Shown piece by piece: positions 9,045-16,748 of a stretch of 64,000 nucleotides of DNA (position 1 is its first letter; each line of letters starts with the position of its first letter). The notes below the pieces were generated by a model, which was given only the letters and a program-made list of their open reading frames with translations, did no database searches and had not been told where the DNA came from. Source of the stretch: Lewinellaceae bacterium (lineage in GTDB: Bacteria; Bacteroidota; Bacteroidia; Chitinophagales; Saprospiraceae). The translations under genes and the position numbers were made by a program. The stretch covers positions 1 to 64,000 of the forward strand of contig JACJXV010000011.1 of assembly GCA_020636445.1 (NCBI GenBank), written 5' to 3'.

Positions 9045-9905
9045 TTATAAAATCATTTTCTGGATCGGAATAACGAGAATCCCCTGGGCTCCGTGTAACC
9101 GCAATTCATCGATGATCTCCCAAAACCGCTCCTCCTGGATAACGGTATGAATGGAACTCCACCCTTCGGTTGCCAGGGGCATAACTGTGGGGCTTTTCAT
9201 TCCCGGTAAAATCCGAATGATTTCTTCAATGCGGTCATTCGGCGCATTCATCAGCAGGTACTTATTACTGGCAGCCGTCATCACCGCTTTGATGCGAAAT
9301 ATGAGCTGGTCCAGAATCTCCTGTGCTTCGGCACTTAGGTTGGGATTAGCCACAATCCAGGCCTCTGACTGCAGAACAACATCCTTTTCCACCAGGTTGT
9401 TCTTAAATAAAGTGGAGCCGGTGCTCACCAGGTCACAAATAGCATCTGCCAGACCAATATTGGGCGCAATCTCTACCGATCCGGAGATTTCGTGAATGTC
9501 GGCCTGAATGTTATTCTTTTGCAGAAAAGCCCGCACGGTATTCGGGTAGGAAGTGGCAATGCGTTTTCCCTGAAGCCACTGGATACCGTCGTAATCAGCG
9601 GTCTTCGGCACGGCAATAGACAGGCGGCATTTGGAAAAGCCCAGCGACATAATTTTTCGCAACGGCTTTTCTTTTTCAATAACCGTATTTTCCCCGATAA
9701 TGGCAATATCAGCAATCCCATCGTGCACGTACTGGGGGATATCCGAATTCCGTAAGAAATACGCCTCCAGTGGGTAATTGCCAGCCTGAACCTTCAGGCG
9801 ATCTTCCCCATTACCGATTTTAATGCCACATTCCCGCAGCAATTCCAGGGAGCCATCCAGTAATCGTCCTGATTTTTGCACAGCTATCTTAAGTCGGGTA
9901 CTCAT
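9045..9905 (-). CDS. hisG: ATP phosphoribosyltransferase HisG (long form)
   Basis: First and feedback-controlled step of histidine synthesis: ATP plus PRPP to PR-ATP. At 286 residues it is the long form with a C-terminal histidine-binding domain (from ~residue 210, beginning near MTAASNKYLLMNAP), so it needs no HisZ. The PRPP loop region is seen as CDLVSTGSTLFKNNL and the N-terminal substrate site as KIAVQKSGRLLDGS. It is the first structural gene after the attenuator; its ATG at 9905 is 29 bp after the base of the terminator stem. Confidence 0.97.
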   Translation of the reverse strand: MSTRLKIAVQKSGRLLDGSLELLRECGIKIGNGEDRLKVQAGNYPLEAYFLRNSDIPQYVHDGIADIAIIGENTVIEKEKPLRKIMSLGFSKCRLSIAVPKTADYDGIQWLQGKRIATSYPNTVRAFLQKNNIQADIHEISGSVEIAPNIGLADAICDLVSTGSTLFKNNLVEKDVVLQSEAWIVANPNLSAEAQEILDQLIFRIKAVMTAASNKYLLMNAPNDRIEEIIRILPGMKSPTVMPLATEGWSSIHTVIQEERFWEIIDELRLHGAQGILVIPIQKMIL

Positions 9906-9933
9906 CGTTGTGTTATTTGGGTTTAGAACAAAA

Positions 9934-9968
9934 AAAAGAGGTTTACCAGCAAATGGTAAACCTCTTTT
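9934..9968 (-). terminator. his attenuator: intrinsic terminator before hisG
   Basis: On the minus strand a perfect 15-bp stem (AAAAGAGGTTTACCA paired with TGGTAAACCTCTTTT) closes a 5-nt loop and runs into a T tract of ten. It lies between the His leader peptide and hisG, so it must be escaped for operon expression. The left arm and loop include ACCATTTGC, which can instead pair with an upstream segment. Confidence 0.93.
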
Positions 9969-10008
9969 GGGTGGAACGCTAAATCAGGCACACACCTTCA
10001 CCATTTGC
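9949..10008 (-). promoter_or_regulatory. his antiterminator pairing (segments 2 and 3)
   Basis: On the minus strand GCAAATGGT (10008-10000) is the exact complement of ACCATTTGC (9957-9949) in the terminator arm and loop. This 9-bp pairing excludes the terminator. Segment 2 can also pair with the His codons: TCACCAT in the leader ORF matches ATGGTGA (10004-9998). The three mutually exclusive pairings are those expected of ribosome-stalling attenuation. Confidence 0.85.
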
Positions 10009-10009
10009 C

Positions 10010-10057
10010 CTAGGGGAGCATTAGATGGTGATGATGATTTAGTGTCTGATATAACAT
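10010..10057 (-). CDS. hisL: histidine operon leader peptide with four consecutive His codons
   Basis: A 15-codon ORF reads MLYQTLNHHHHLMLP and ends in TAG. The four His codons (CAT CAT CAC CAT, 10036-10025) lie directly before segment 2 of the attenuator. A ribosome starved for His-tRNA would stall there, block the 1:2 pairing and let segment 2 pair with segment 3, opening the operon. With enough His-tRNA the ribosome reaches the stop and the terminator forms. The function is inferred from the arrangement, which is the textbook amino-acid-leader logic. No clear Shine-Dalgarno is seen, as usual for Bacteroidota. The ATG is only 13 nt after the 3' end of tRNA-Phe. Confidence 0.92.
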   Translation of the reverse strand: MLYQTLNHHHHLMLP

Positions 10058-10070
10058 TTTCGTAAAGTTG

Positions 10071-10143
10071 TGGTACGGGGCGGAGTCGAACCGCCGACAC
10101 CAGGATTTTCAGTCCTGTGCTCTACCAACTGAGCTACCATACC
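10071..10143 (-). tRNA. tRNA-Phe (anticodon GAA)
   Basis: A 73-nt cloverleaf on the minus strand: acceptor GGTATGG/CCGTACC, D arm GCTC-AGTTGGTA-GAGC, anticodon arm CAGGA-CTGAAAA-TCCTG with anticodon GAA, and T arm GGCGG-TTCGACT-CCGCC. The discriminator is A. CCA is not encoded (ACAA follows). It is the only gene between the promoter at 10181-10211 and the His leader ORF, so precursor tRNA and his leader RNA are probably one transcript. Confidence 0.97.
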
Positions 10144-10180
10144 AAAGAACCAACCGTCGTACTTTCTTACGAAGGCGCGA

Positions 10181-10211
10181 CAAATATAGGCGGTTTTATT
10201 TTTCAGGACAA
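10181..10211 (-). promoter_or_regulatory. Bacteroidota-type promoter for tRNA-Phe and probably the his operon
   Basis: On the minus strand TTG (10211-10209), exactly 20 nt, then TATATTTG (10188-10181) matches the known Bacteroidota primary-sigma consensus TTG-N19/21-TAnnTTTG. Transcription would start near 10174, about 30 nt before the mature tRNA 5' end. No second promoter is visible between the tRNA and the His leader ATG. Confidence 0.7.
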
Positions 10212-10441
10212 GGAGCGCCGGGCTTTTTTACAAAAAAAATTATCACGCTCCCTAATAGCCGCAATTTCTTGCGTGGGCCAAACAACGTAGTTTGGAAAAA
10301 CCAAGACGTATAAACCATTGTATTTTAAGCCCGTGGTAACAAATTCATTTCGGCAGCATCCTTCTTTTAGGAAAATTTCCAGCCCCTTCGCTTATCTTTA
10401 TCCTGATGCAGATATTCTTCATCGGTACTTAAACCCAAGCA

Positions 10442-11263
10442 ATGCCATCCCGGATTCTGGCAGTTCCTTTTTTCCTGCTCGCCTTACTTGCCGCTTATTT
10501 CACCTGGCAGGTGGACATTGATTACGCCGCGTATATTATTCCCAACGTCGTCGTCCTGGGTATTCTTTTCTCCCTGAGCCCGCAAATTGATTGGTGGTGG
10601 TATCGGCGACATCCGCCCCGACTGGACGCTCCCATGGTGCAAATGTTAACAACCCACCACCGGTTTTATCAGCAACTATCGCCCGATGAAAAGCTGCGAT
10701 TTGAGCAACGCATTGGCCTTTTTCTGCTGAATAAGGAATTCAAAGCCCAGGCCGCCGAGGAGCTCCCCGAGGACCTAAAGATTATTGTTGCAGCTAATGC
10801 CATTCATTTGACGTTCCACCTGGATGACTTTCTACTACCCGCTTTTGAAACCGTTGTTATTTATCCACAAGCATTTCCTTCGCCCCAGTACCCTGAGCAT
10901 TTCCATCACTCGGAGATCTTTCCGGAGGATGGTGTAGTTCTTTTTTCTGCAGCCCAACTAGTAGCCAGCTTTACCGATCCACTGCGGTATTACAATGTTG
11001 CTCTTCACGAATGGGCGCAGGTGCTAAAGCTTGAACATCCGGAATGGCCCTGGCCGGTGTGGCCCGACGAAGATGCGGTTTGGGCATCCTTAACGGAGGC
11101 GAGTGGATTTACCCGGGAGTTTATCCTGCAATCAATTAACCGGCCGGATGTCGAACTCCTCGGTGCCGTGATCGTCCATGTGCTGCTTTACCCTGCCCAG
11201 CTCCTTGCCAAGGACGCAGCGTTATATCATCAGATTGCCCGGATATTGTTGCCCAAAAGCTAA
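10442..11263 (+). CDS. MtfA-like zinc peptidase family protein with degenerate HExxH
   Basis: A 273-residue protein with one or two N-terminal membrane helices (residues ~6-45) followed by a domain resembling the MtfA/DgsA anti-repressor peptidase family (PF06167): TTHHRFYQQLSPDEKLRFEQRI and a later YYNVALHEWAQVLKLEH. In E. coli MtfA the zinc motif is HExxH followed by a distal Glu; here it reads HEWAQ near residue 189, with Gln in place of the second His. It may therefore be inactive or use another ligand. Several Bacteroidota have membrane-anchored relatives of this family. No operon partner is evident. Confidence 0.7.
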   Translation: MPSRILAVPFFLLALLAAYFTWQVDIDYAAYIIPNVVVLGILFSLSPQIDWWWYRRHPPRLDAPMVQMLTTHHRFYQQLSPDEKLRFEQRIGLFLLNKEFKAQAAEELPEDLKIIVAANAIHLTFHLDDFLLPAFETVVIYPQAFPSPQYPEHFHHSEIFPEDGVVLFSAAQLVASFTDPLRYYNVALHEWAQVLKLEHPEWPWPVWPDEDAVWASLTEASGFTREFILQSINRPDVELLGAVIVHVLLYPAQLLAKDAALYHQIARILLPKS

Positions 11264-11303
11264 TATAGTGATGATGGTCACCCAGCTATCCTTGAAAAGG
11301 TCT

Positions 11304-11311
11304 TACCTTTG
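11304..11311 (+). promoter_or_regulatory. -7 element TACCTTTG upstream of DUF202 gene
   Basis: TACCTTTG matches the Bacteroidota TAnnTTTG consensus and lies 30 nt before the ATG at 11341, leaving a leader of about 23 nt. No convincing TTG is present 20 nt upstream. Confidence 0.45.
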
Positions 11312-11340
11312 CCCCCATTGAATCACCAAAAACGACGAAC

Positions 11341-11670
11341 ATGTTGCGACGCAAATCACGGCGTCCTTCCAAACCCGAGGATAACCAAACCCGCAAAGCC
11401 CTGATTCTCCGTGACTCCCTGGCCATCGACCGTACCAAACTAGCCAACCAGCGGACGGTTCTATCGTTTTTTCGCACGGGTTTGTCCCTGATTGTAACTT
11501 CATTGGCTATTTTCCAGTTCAGTAAGTCAGAGGCAGCGTTCATAGCCGCCTGGGGCATGATCTTCTTAGGTAGCATAATTATCATAGCGGGCTTCTTCAA
11601 TTACGTAAAAGTCAACCGCAATATCAACCGCTCCTATTACGAGGACTTTCCAGGAGGTGAAGGCGGTTAA
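11341..11670 (+). CDS. DUF202 family inner-membrane protein
   Basis: A 109-residue protein with a basic N-terminal tail and the DUF202 hallmark LAIDRTKLANQRTVLSFFRTGLSL (residues ~25-50 in pieces LAIDRT, LANQRT and FFRT). Two transmembrane segments follow (residues ~46-60 and ~68-87). The family includes YidH-like proteins and is also found fused to VTC-type domains in eukaryotes; its biochemical role is not established. It has its own likely promoter and is convergent with the glycosyltransferase gene ten bases downstream. Confidence 0.85.
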   Translation: MLRRKSRRPSKPEDNQTRKALILRDSLAIDRTKLANQRTVLSFFRTGLSLIVTSLAIFQFSKSEAAFIAAWGMIFLGSIIIIAGFFNYVKVNRNINRSYYEDFPGGEGG

Positions 11671-11679
11671 GCGGATGAA

Positions 11680-13221
11680 CTAACGCCCCGGCACGAGTTC
11701 TGCCTTCATTTCCCGCAGACGTCGCGACCAAAGTTCCCCCGGGTCATTACGCGGGCTCTTACAGCGATAAACGGTTGTACCCTGCTCACGTGCCAGTGGA
11801 TTTTGTATGCTGCCGATAATTTGAATATCTGCAAACAGGGCAGCTACATCCTCTCCCAATTCATCATTCACGTAAATCAGGTTGCTTATGGATATATCTT
11901 CTGGAGCCCAGAATAAAAACGTTTCATTGAAACTTACCGGCATCGGCAGCCCAAGCCGCTTCCCGTAAACAGCTACTGCACTGGCTTGGCCATAATTTTC
12001 ACAGTAAATTGGCGTTGATGCCCTCTCTGCCTCCGGCAACCCGGAATAAGCGCGGCTTACAATTGTCGTCAGTTCTTCCCAACCCAACATATCGGCATAA
12101 TCCTGCGGAAGGTCATGAAGTTGACCATCCTCCCAGGTTAATAGAGAGCCTAGTCCCATGTTGGCAACCATCCATTTGCTGTAGATGGCCATTTGCGGGG
12201 GCCTTAACAATGGTACCCCCAATGGCAGCAGGGGCAGAATGATCACCATAAAGATGCCGGGGAAAGCCCACCGTAACCAGCCTGGTCGCAACCATTGTTC
12301 CCAGATCACTGCACCTGCAGCAATCACCATGGGGAAAACACCCAGGGAATAATAACTTTTTCCCTGTAAGAGCACTAACCAGGCCAGCGTTAAAAGAAAA
12401 GTCCAGCCCAGCGCACGAAATGGCCGGGCCACCGGAGCGCGCAACAGATACCAAAGCCCCCCTGTCCAGAGGAGCAAAGCCCCCAAATAAAGCAACAACT
12501 GTTCTATCAAAAAGCCCATCCGGCTAACATTCACTAACTGATTTTCCCGCAACATCCGCATGTGGGCAACTATGGGCAGGCCATTATTCCATTGCCAAAA
12601 GAGGTTTGGCGCCACGATAATCAAGGCCAAACCCGTGGCCAGCCAAAAATCACGCCGGCGAAAAACCCCGCTTTCTGAAGATATTAGTAGTGCGGGTATG
12701 AGCGCCAGCAAGAATACGCCTATCAGGTACTTATTGAGCATGCCTATGCCTAACGCTACCGCAAAACCATAAAGGTTGACCGGGTGATGTGAGCGCAGAT
12801 ATCGCACCAAAAACCAGCTCCCGAGTGTCCAGAAAAAGACATCAAAAACAACGGGCTGAAATAACATTCCGGTACGCAAGTAAGCAGGTCCCAGGGCAAT
12901 ACCCAATGCAGCCAGCCATTGACCATAACGCCCAGCACCCATTTCCCGGGCCATGAGCGCCGTCAGGATCATGACAGCAACAATAGCCAGCGTTGGAAAA
13001 AATCTGACGGCACCTACCGAAGGGCCAAAAATAGGCTGAATACTACCGGCTAACCACCCAATAAAAGGCGGAACCGAAAAGTACCCCCAGTCGGGATGTA
13101 AGCCCAGCGTCAGATAAAGCAACTCATCCCGGTGAAATCCATAAAGGGGATTGGCATACAGATGCAATGCCAATAACACCAGGCCAAGTACAGTAACGGG
13201 CAACCAATGAAATTGCTTCAT
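11680..13221 (-). CDS. ArnT/PMT-type membrane glycosyltransferase
   Basis: A 513-residue polytopic protein of the GT-C fold. The first periplasmic loop carries the Asp-Glu pair GFHRDELLYL (residue ~25), followed by YFSVPPFIGWLAG, as in undecaprenyl-phosphate sugar or dolichyl-phosphate-mannose type transferases (PF13231). About ten membrane helices precede a soluble C-terminal domain (~residue 370 on). It probably moves a sugar from a lipid carrier to lipid A, a glycan or protein in the periplasm; the acceptor is unknown. The start at 13221 (MKQFHWLPVTVLG) is preferred, since the longer frame from 13260 begins inside an inserted IS66 element, which lies 24 bp upstream and has replaced the native 5' region. 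Confidence 0.85.
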   Translation of the reverse strand: MKQFHWLPVTVLGLVLLALHLYANPLYGFHRDELLYLTLGLHPDWGYFSVPPFIGWLAGSIQPIFGPSVGAVRFFPTLAIVAVMILTALMAREMGAGRYGQWLAALGIALGPAYLRTGMLFQPVVFDVFFWTLGSWFLVRYLRSHHPVNLYGFAVALGIGMLNKYLIGVFLLALIPALLISSESGVFRRRDFWLATGLALIIVAPNLFWQWNNGLPIVAHMRMLRENQLVNVSRMGFLIEQLLLYLGALLLWTGGLWYLLRAPVARPFRALGWTFLLTLAWLVLLQGKSYYSLGVFPMVIAAGAVIWEQWLRPGWLRWAFPGIFMVIILPLLPLGVPLLRPPQMAIYSKWMVANMGLGSLLTWEDGQLHDLPQDYADMLGWEELTTIVSRAYSGLPEAERASTPIYCENYGQASAVAVYGKRLGLPMPVSFNETFLFWAPEDISISNLIYVNDELGEDVAALFADIQIIGSIQNPLAREQGTTVYRCKSPRNDPGELWSRRLREMKAELVPGR

Positions 13222-13237
13222 GGTCCAATTTTCTTTA

Positions 13238-13245
13238 AAAGATAC
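13238..13245. repeat. left target-site duplication AAAGATAC of IS66 element
   Basis: The 8 bp AAAGATAC directly abut the left inverted repeat and are repeated exactly at 14772-14779. An 8-bp duplication is the known signature of IS66-family insertion. Confidence 0.95.
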
Positions 13246-14771
13246 GTAACTATTCAGCACGCAAGCGTGCTGGTTAATTGAAAAGCGATTGTATTATCCA
13301 TGAACAAATTCCTCAATGCGTTGAAAACATTGACGTTTTGTTTACGGGCCGTGACGATGAAACTGCGGATTCTTGCGAAGAATTTGGCCCCGTCAAAACT
13401 TCTGAAACAGCCCGAGATTTTCTGTTTGACTTTCATCATTCGGATGTCTCGCTCGGAGAAGTTATTGTCAAATGGCACTTTAAAATCGTAGAAGAACCTC
13501 AGAATGTCGTCAGCGTAATCTCTAAAGCGTTCCAGGAGGTTTCGAGGCTTCGTTTTTTTCTTCCGGCCTCTTTGCTTTTTCGGGGGAGGCTTGTACGGGT
13601 TGGCTTTAAGCCCTTTTTGTACCAGTTCCTCGTAGAGGCTTCGATACCGGCTTAAAGTTACCTGGGATAGGGACTGTTTGCCCTGGGCAATAGCCCTTTC
13701 TTTGGCGGCCTTCATTTTCAAGAGCAAGCTCGTGAGCTCATCTGCCCAGGTTTGCTTGTAACGTTCTTTGATAAAGGTTAACTCTCTAAGCAGGTGTGCA
13801 TTGCACAAACCATGTTCACCGCCATAGTGGTAATAGCTCTTCCAGAAGTCATGAATGGCGATGCCTTCGAACCGGGGCAAGATGCCGATATCATCCATGG
13901 CTTCTTGCCCCCGCTTAGCATGAACCTCATAATAGGCATGCTGGGCAGTGGAACAGCTATGCAACCAAAGCCGCTGGGCCATGACCCGGATACCGGTTTC
14001 ATCGAAGCCGGCTACAACGGCTACTGCTAACAGCGCCTTGAGCCGTTCTTCGAAAGTGTCCAATTGGTCAAAGGCATACTGGCGGATATTGTGTAAGGTA
14101 CCTGTACTGAGCTGATGCCCGAAAATATCTTGGACGAACTCTTTAGTACGTTCGAAAGGCAGCAACTGGTAATCTTGCATATACACCAACAGGCTCTTTA
14201 TGTTGGGCCCGTATTGCACATAATGGCTGACGCCCAGCGGAAAATCAGCCCGGTTGACATACCCACAGGAACAGCGTTTGACTTCCGCCTGGTGTTCGGT
14301 TATGGCCAACTCCAACGCAGGCAAGTCATATACCTGGCGCCGCTCTATGGTATCCGCTTTTTGCCTGCGAAGGCTTTTTTGGCAACAAGCGCAAACTTCC
14401 ACTTTATGAGGTGCTATCACATGCGGGTTGGATACCATTTTCAAGTTGGTCCCGTCGTGGCCATTTTGCCCCCCGGCTTTGCGGCCCGTTTTTTTGCGCT
14501 GGCTTTTAGGCGCGGGCTTGTCAAATTCATCCGAAGAAGGGGGCTTGCTGCTGTTCCTGCTGTTCTTTGAGATTTGATCTTCCAGTTCTTTGATCCGGGC
14601 TTCCAGCTTCTGAATCTTCGTTTCGTAGTGGTGCTCATAGAATACTACAATAGCCTGTACCAGCAGTTGGCTCTCTTCTGGTAATTTCTTGATGGCTTGT
14701 TGTAGTGGTTCTGGTAGCATCCTAAAAAATAATAACTTTTTCCTAAATTTTCAGCTTTGCTGAATAGTTAC
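13246..14771 (-). mobile_element. complete IS66-family insertion sequence, single-ORF type, 1526 bp
   Basis: Perfect 14-bp terminal inverted repeats (GTAACTATTCAGCA at 13246-13259; its complement at 14758-14771) begin with the GTAA typical of IS66. They enclose one DDE transposase and are flanked by identical 8-bp duplications. The accessory tnpA and tnpB genes of canonical IS66 are absent, as in the ISBst12-like subgroup. A hairpin CAGCACGC-aa-GCGTGCTG (13255-13272) sits just inside the left end and overlaps the transposase stop. Intact ends and duplications suggest a recent insertion. It landed in the divergent spacer between the membrane glycosyltransferase and the DUF6544-like gene. Confidence 0.96.
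13254..14720 (-). CDS. IS66 family transposase (TnpC-like)
   Basis: A 488-residue DDE transposase. Order of domains: N-terminal coiled coil (KIQKLEARIKELEDQISKN, ~residues 34-52), a basic linker with PPSSDEF and GRKAGGQNGHDG, a Cys4-type zinc binding region (CACC ... CSCG, ~residues 113-152), then the catalytic core with GFDETG, AIHDFWKSYY and NFSERDIRMMKVKQKISGCF. These supply the Asp, Asp and Glu. The stop codon (13254-13256) lies inside the left inverted repeat, so the element carries no spare sequence at that end. It should be active: no frameshift or missing residue is seen. Confidence 0.96.
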   Translation of the reverse strand: MLPEPLQQAIKKLPEESQLLVQAIVVFYEHHYETKIQKLEARIKELEDQISKNSRNSSKPPSSDEFDKPAPKSQRKKTGRKAGGQNGHDGTNLKMVSNPHVIAPHKVEVCACCQKSLRRQKADTIERRQVYDLPALELAITEHQAEVKRCSCGYVNRADFPLGVSHYVQYGPNIKSLLVYMQDYQLLPFERTKEFVQDIFGHQLSTGTLHNIRQYAFDQLDTFEERLKALLAVAVVAGFDETGIRVMAQRLWLHSCSTAQHAYYEVHAKRGQEAMDDIGILPRFEGIAIHDFWKSYYHYGGEHGLCNAHLLRELTFIKERYKQTWADELTSLLLKMKAAKERAIAQGKQSLSQVTLSRYRSLYEELVQKGLKANPYKPPPKKQRGRKKKTKPRNLLERFRDYADDILRFFYDFKVPFDNNFSERDIRMMKVKQKISGCFRSFDGAKFFARIRSFIVTARKQNVNVFNALRNLFMDNTIAFQLTSTLAC

Positions 14772-14779
14772 AAAGATAC
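14772..14779. repeat. right target-site duplication AAAGATAC of IS66 element
   Basis: Exact copy of 13238-13245 on the other side of the element. Confidence 0.95.
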
Positions 14780-14958
14780 AATTATTCTGTCAGCAAACTG
14801 AGGTATGAAGTTCGCCTAGTGGATTACGACGCCCAGCTCTATCTGAAAAAACGACATTTAGAATCAGCTTCGCCGGACCGCAGCGATGGTACAGAGAGCT
14901 GGTCCTTGGTTCCAATCAGATTTTTTTGGTATTTTCCACTTCATTACATCCCGTGTGT

Positions 14959-15756
14959 ATGATTTGGACACTCTTCCAGGTTGGATTAGCACTGGCATTT
15001 CTCCTTGTAGTGGCAGATTCGTTGGGCAGTAAGTGGGTCAGGTCGCAAGCCCGGTCGCTGGCGAAACGCCTGTATACATCCCCAGCATCACAACTGGATA
15101 CACCCATAAATCTCCCAGCCCTCCTGCTACGCTGGCAGGAGCTGGGCCAGGGTGCTACGGCTAATGCTTCGCCAGTAGTTCGCCTACGCATTAAGGGAGC
15201 CCACCAACCCGCGCACCGCCCAGGTAAATGGATTCCCATAGAGGCAAAATGTTTCCTCCGCATAGCACCCCTCGGCTGGGTTTTCTTTGCGGATAAGACA
15301 TCAGGTTTATTCCGTTCAACGAAAATCATAGGGCAGCTAAGCGCCGATGGATGCAGTCTGCGCCAATGGCAACAGTCGCTATTCCCCCAAAAAATGGTCC
15401 ACAAAGAGACCACACCTGTTATGGTCCATTTTCAATACCTGGCCTATCTGGCCTGGCTCCCCGGAGGGCTTTCCCGCATAGCACTAGATTGGCAAGTTGC
15501 AGAGGAGTTGACCTTAACAGGAACGTTAAGAAGTCCCCTAAACTCGAAGCCATTGGCCGTAACTTTTTCGTTTGATCAAGAAGGACGCTTACAGTCCTTA
15601 CAGGCAGGCTTCTGGGTGGCTCAGTATAGCCAATTCCGTCAATTGGGTGGACAAACAGCCCCCTACCACCTGCGCTTCGACTTTGGTGAGGATGCCGGAA
15701 TTTGGTCCTTAAACATTACAGAAATTAACCGGGAGGAAGATTTTGCCTGGTGGTAG
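14959..15756 (+). CDS. membrane-anchored hypothetical protein, DUF6544-like
   Basis: A 265-residue protein with one N-terminal membrane helix (MIWTLFQVGLALAFLLVVAD). The body has PVVRLRIKGAHQP (residue ~88), WIPIEAKCFLRIAPLGWVFFA and a strand-rich second half ending YHLRFDFGEDAG. This pattern resembles DUF6544, a family of unknown role, but the match is by eye only. A TTG start at 14926 is possible; the ATG at 14959 sits directly before the hydrophobic helix. The gene is transcribed away from the IS66 element, 180 bp from its right end, so its promoter may be partly native and partly altered. Confidence 0.5.
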   Translation: MIWTLFQVGLALAFLLVVADSLGSKWVRSQARSLAKRLYTSPASQLDTPINLPALLLRWQELGQGATANASPVVRLRIKGAHQPAHRPGKWIPIEAKCFLRIAPLGWVFFADKTSGLFRSTKIIGQLSADGCSLRQWQQSLFPQKMVHKETTPVMVHFQYLAYLAWLPGGLSRIALDWQVAEELTLTGTLRSPLNSKPLAVTFSFDQEGRLQSLQAGFWVAQYSQFRQLGGQTAPYHLRFDFGEDAGIWSLNITEINREEDFAWW

Positions 15757-15812
15757 TTGAAACTGGTCGTCTGTTAAGTCGTCTACTCCTCAAAACGTTG
15801 AGCATTGAATGG

Positions 15813-15896
<84 letters not shown>

Positions 15897-15954
15897 AGTT
15901 ATATCGCCCCAACCTTCCTGTTATCAACCCAAAATTCCAACTTGGCTCACCTCT

Positions 15955-16605
15955 CTAGGCATTTGCGTCCAGCGCACCCACGATCAGGCGGCCATGGTAA
16001 GCGCGCGCCTGCAGTTGCTGGTGAAGTGATTCCAGATTATCCTTCGTCACTTTACCCGCCACAATAATCTCCAGTTGTTCTCCGGCCAATGCAATCATTT
16101 GCCCTAAAACAGCTGCCCCTTCCTGTGCCGTTGCAGCGCCTCCGGAGGTAAGAACCGCATATATCCCTGGAATGTCCAATAGCGCCTTTAAGGCTGCAAG
16201 AGGATCTGGGGTTCGATCAATTGCCTTGTGGATGACTACCCGCATACCCGCTGCGTGCCGGGTCAAACGTTCCAAGAGTCGTAAATCGAGATGTTGGTGG
16301 ACATCCAGTGCCCCAAAAACTACTCCATGGGCCCCCAGGGTTCGCCAGTGATCAATGGTACGTAGCATTTCGTCCTGCTCGTACGGGGAAGAATACACAA
16401 AATCACCTGGTCGCGGTCTGACCATCGCATGCACTGGCACATCAACAGTAGTCAGTACTGCTGACAACAAGTCTCGCGATGGACTTAACCCATCGAGGTC
16501 CAGGCGACTGCATAGTTCCAGTCGCGTAGCGCCCAACGCTATAGCACGAGAGGCCTGTGCCAACGTATCGACACAGGCCTCCCGGCAATATTGTACTTTA
16601 TTCAT
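15955..16605 (-). CDS. cutC: CutC family protein
   Basis: A 216-residue TIM-barrel protein of the CutC family, linked to copper tolerance in some bacteria though the biochemical role is debated. Conserved marks are GATRLELCSRLDLDGLSPS, the family signature VHAMVRPRPGDFVYSS, HGVVFGALD, IHKAIDRTPDP, VLTSGGAATAQEG and VAGKVTKDNL. Length is slightly short of the E. coli protein (~248 residues), but both ends look complete. It stands alone, convergent with the DUF6544-like gene. Confidence 0.92.
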   Translation of the reverse strand: MNKVQYCREACVDTLAQASRAIALGATRLELCSRLDLDGLSPSRDLLSAVLTTVDVPVHAMVRPRPGDFVYSSPYEQDEMLRTIDHWRTLGAHGVVFGALDVHQHLDLRLLERLTRHAAGMRVVIHKAIDRTPDPLAALKALLDIPGIYAVLTSGGAATAQEGAAVLGQMIALAGEQLEIIVAGKVTKDNLESLHQQLQARAYHGRLIVGALDANA

Positions 16606-16748
16606 TGTATCCAGAACAAGCGTGAAGCAAAAGTGGAGCAGGGCTTTTGGCTGAGGTATAAGGGCGGTTTTATTTGGTTAGCACCCTGCTCCGTAACGTG
16701 ATAGTTGCTAATTAATAGGGAAATTATGGTTTTTCGGTTTATTTCTGA

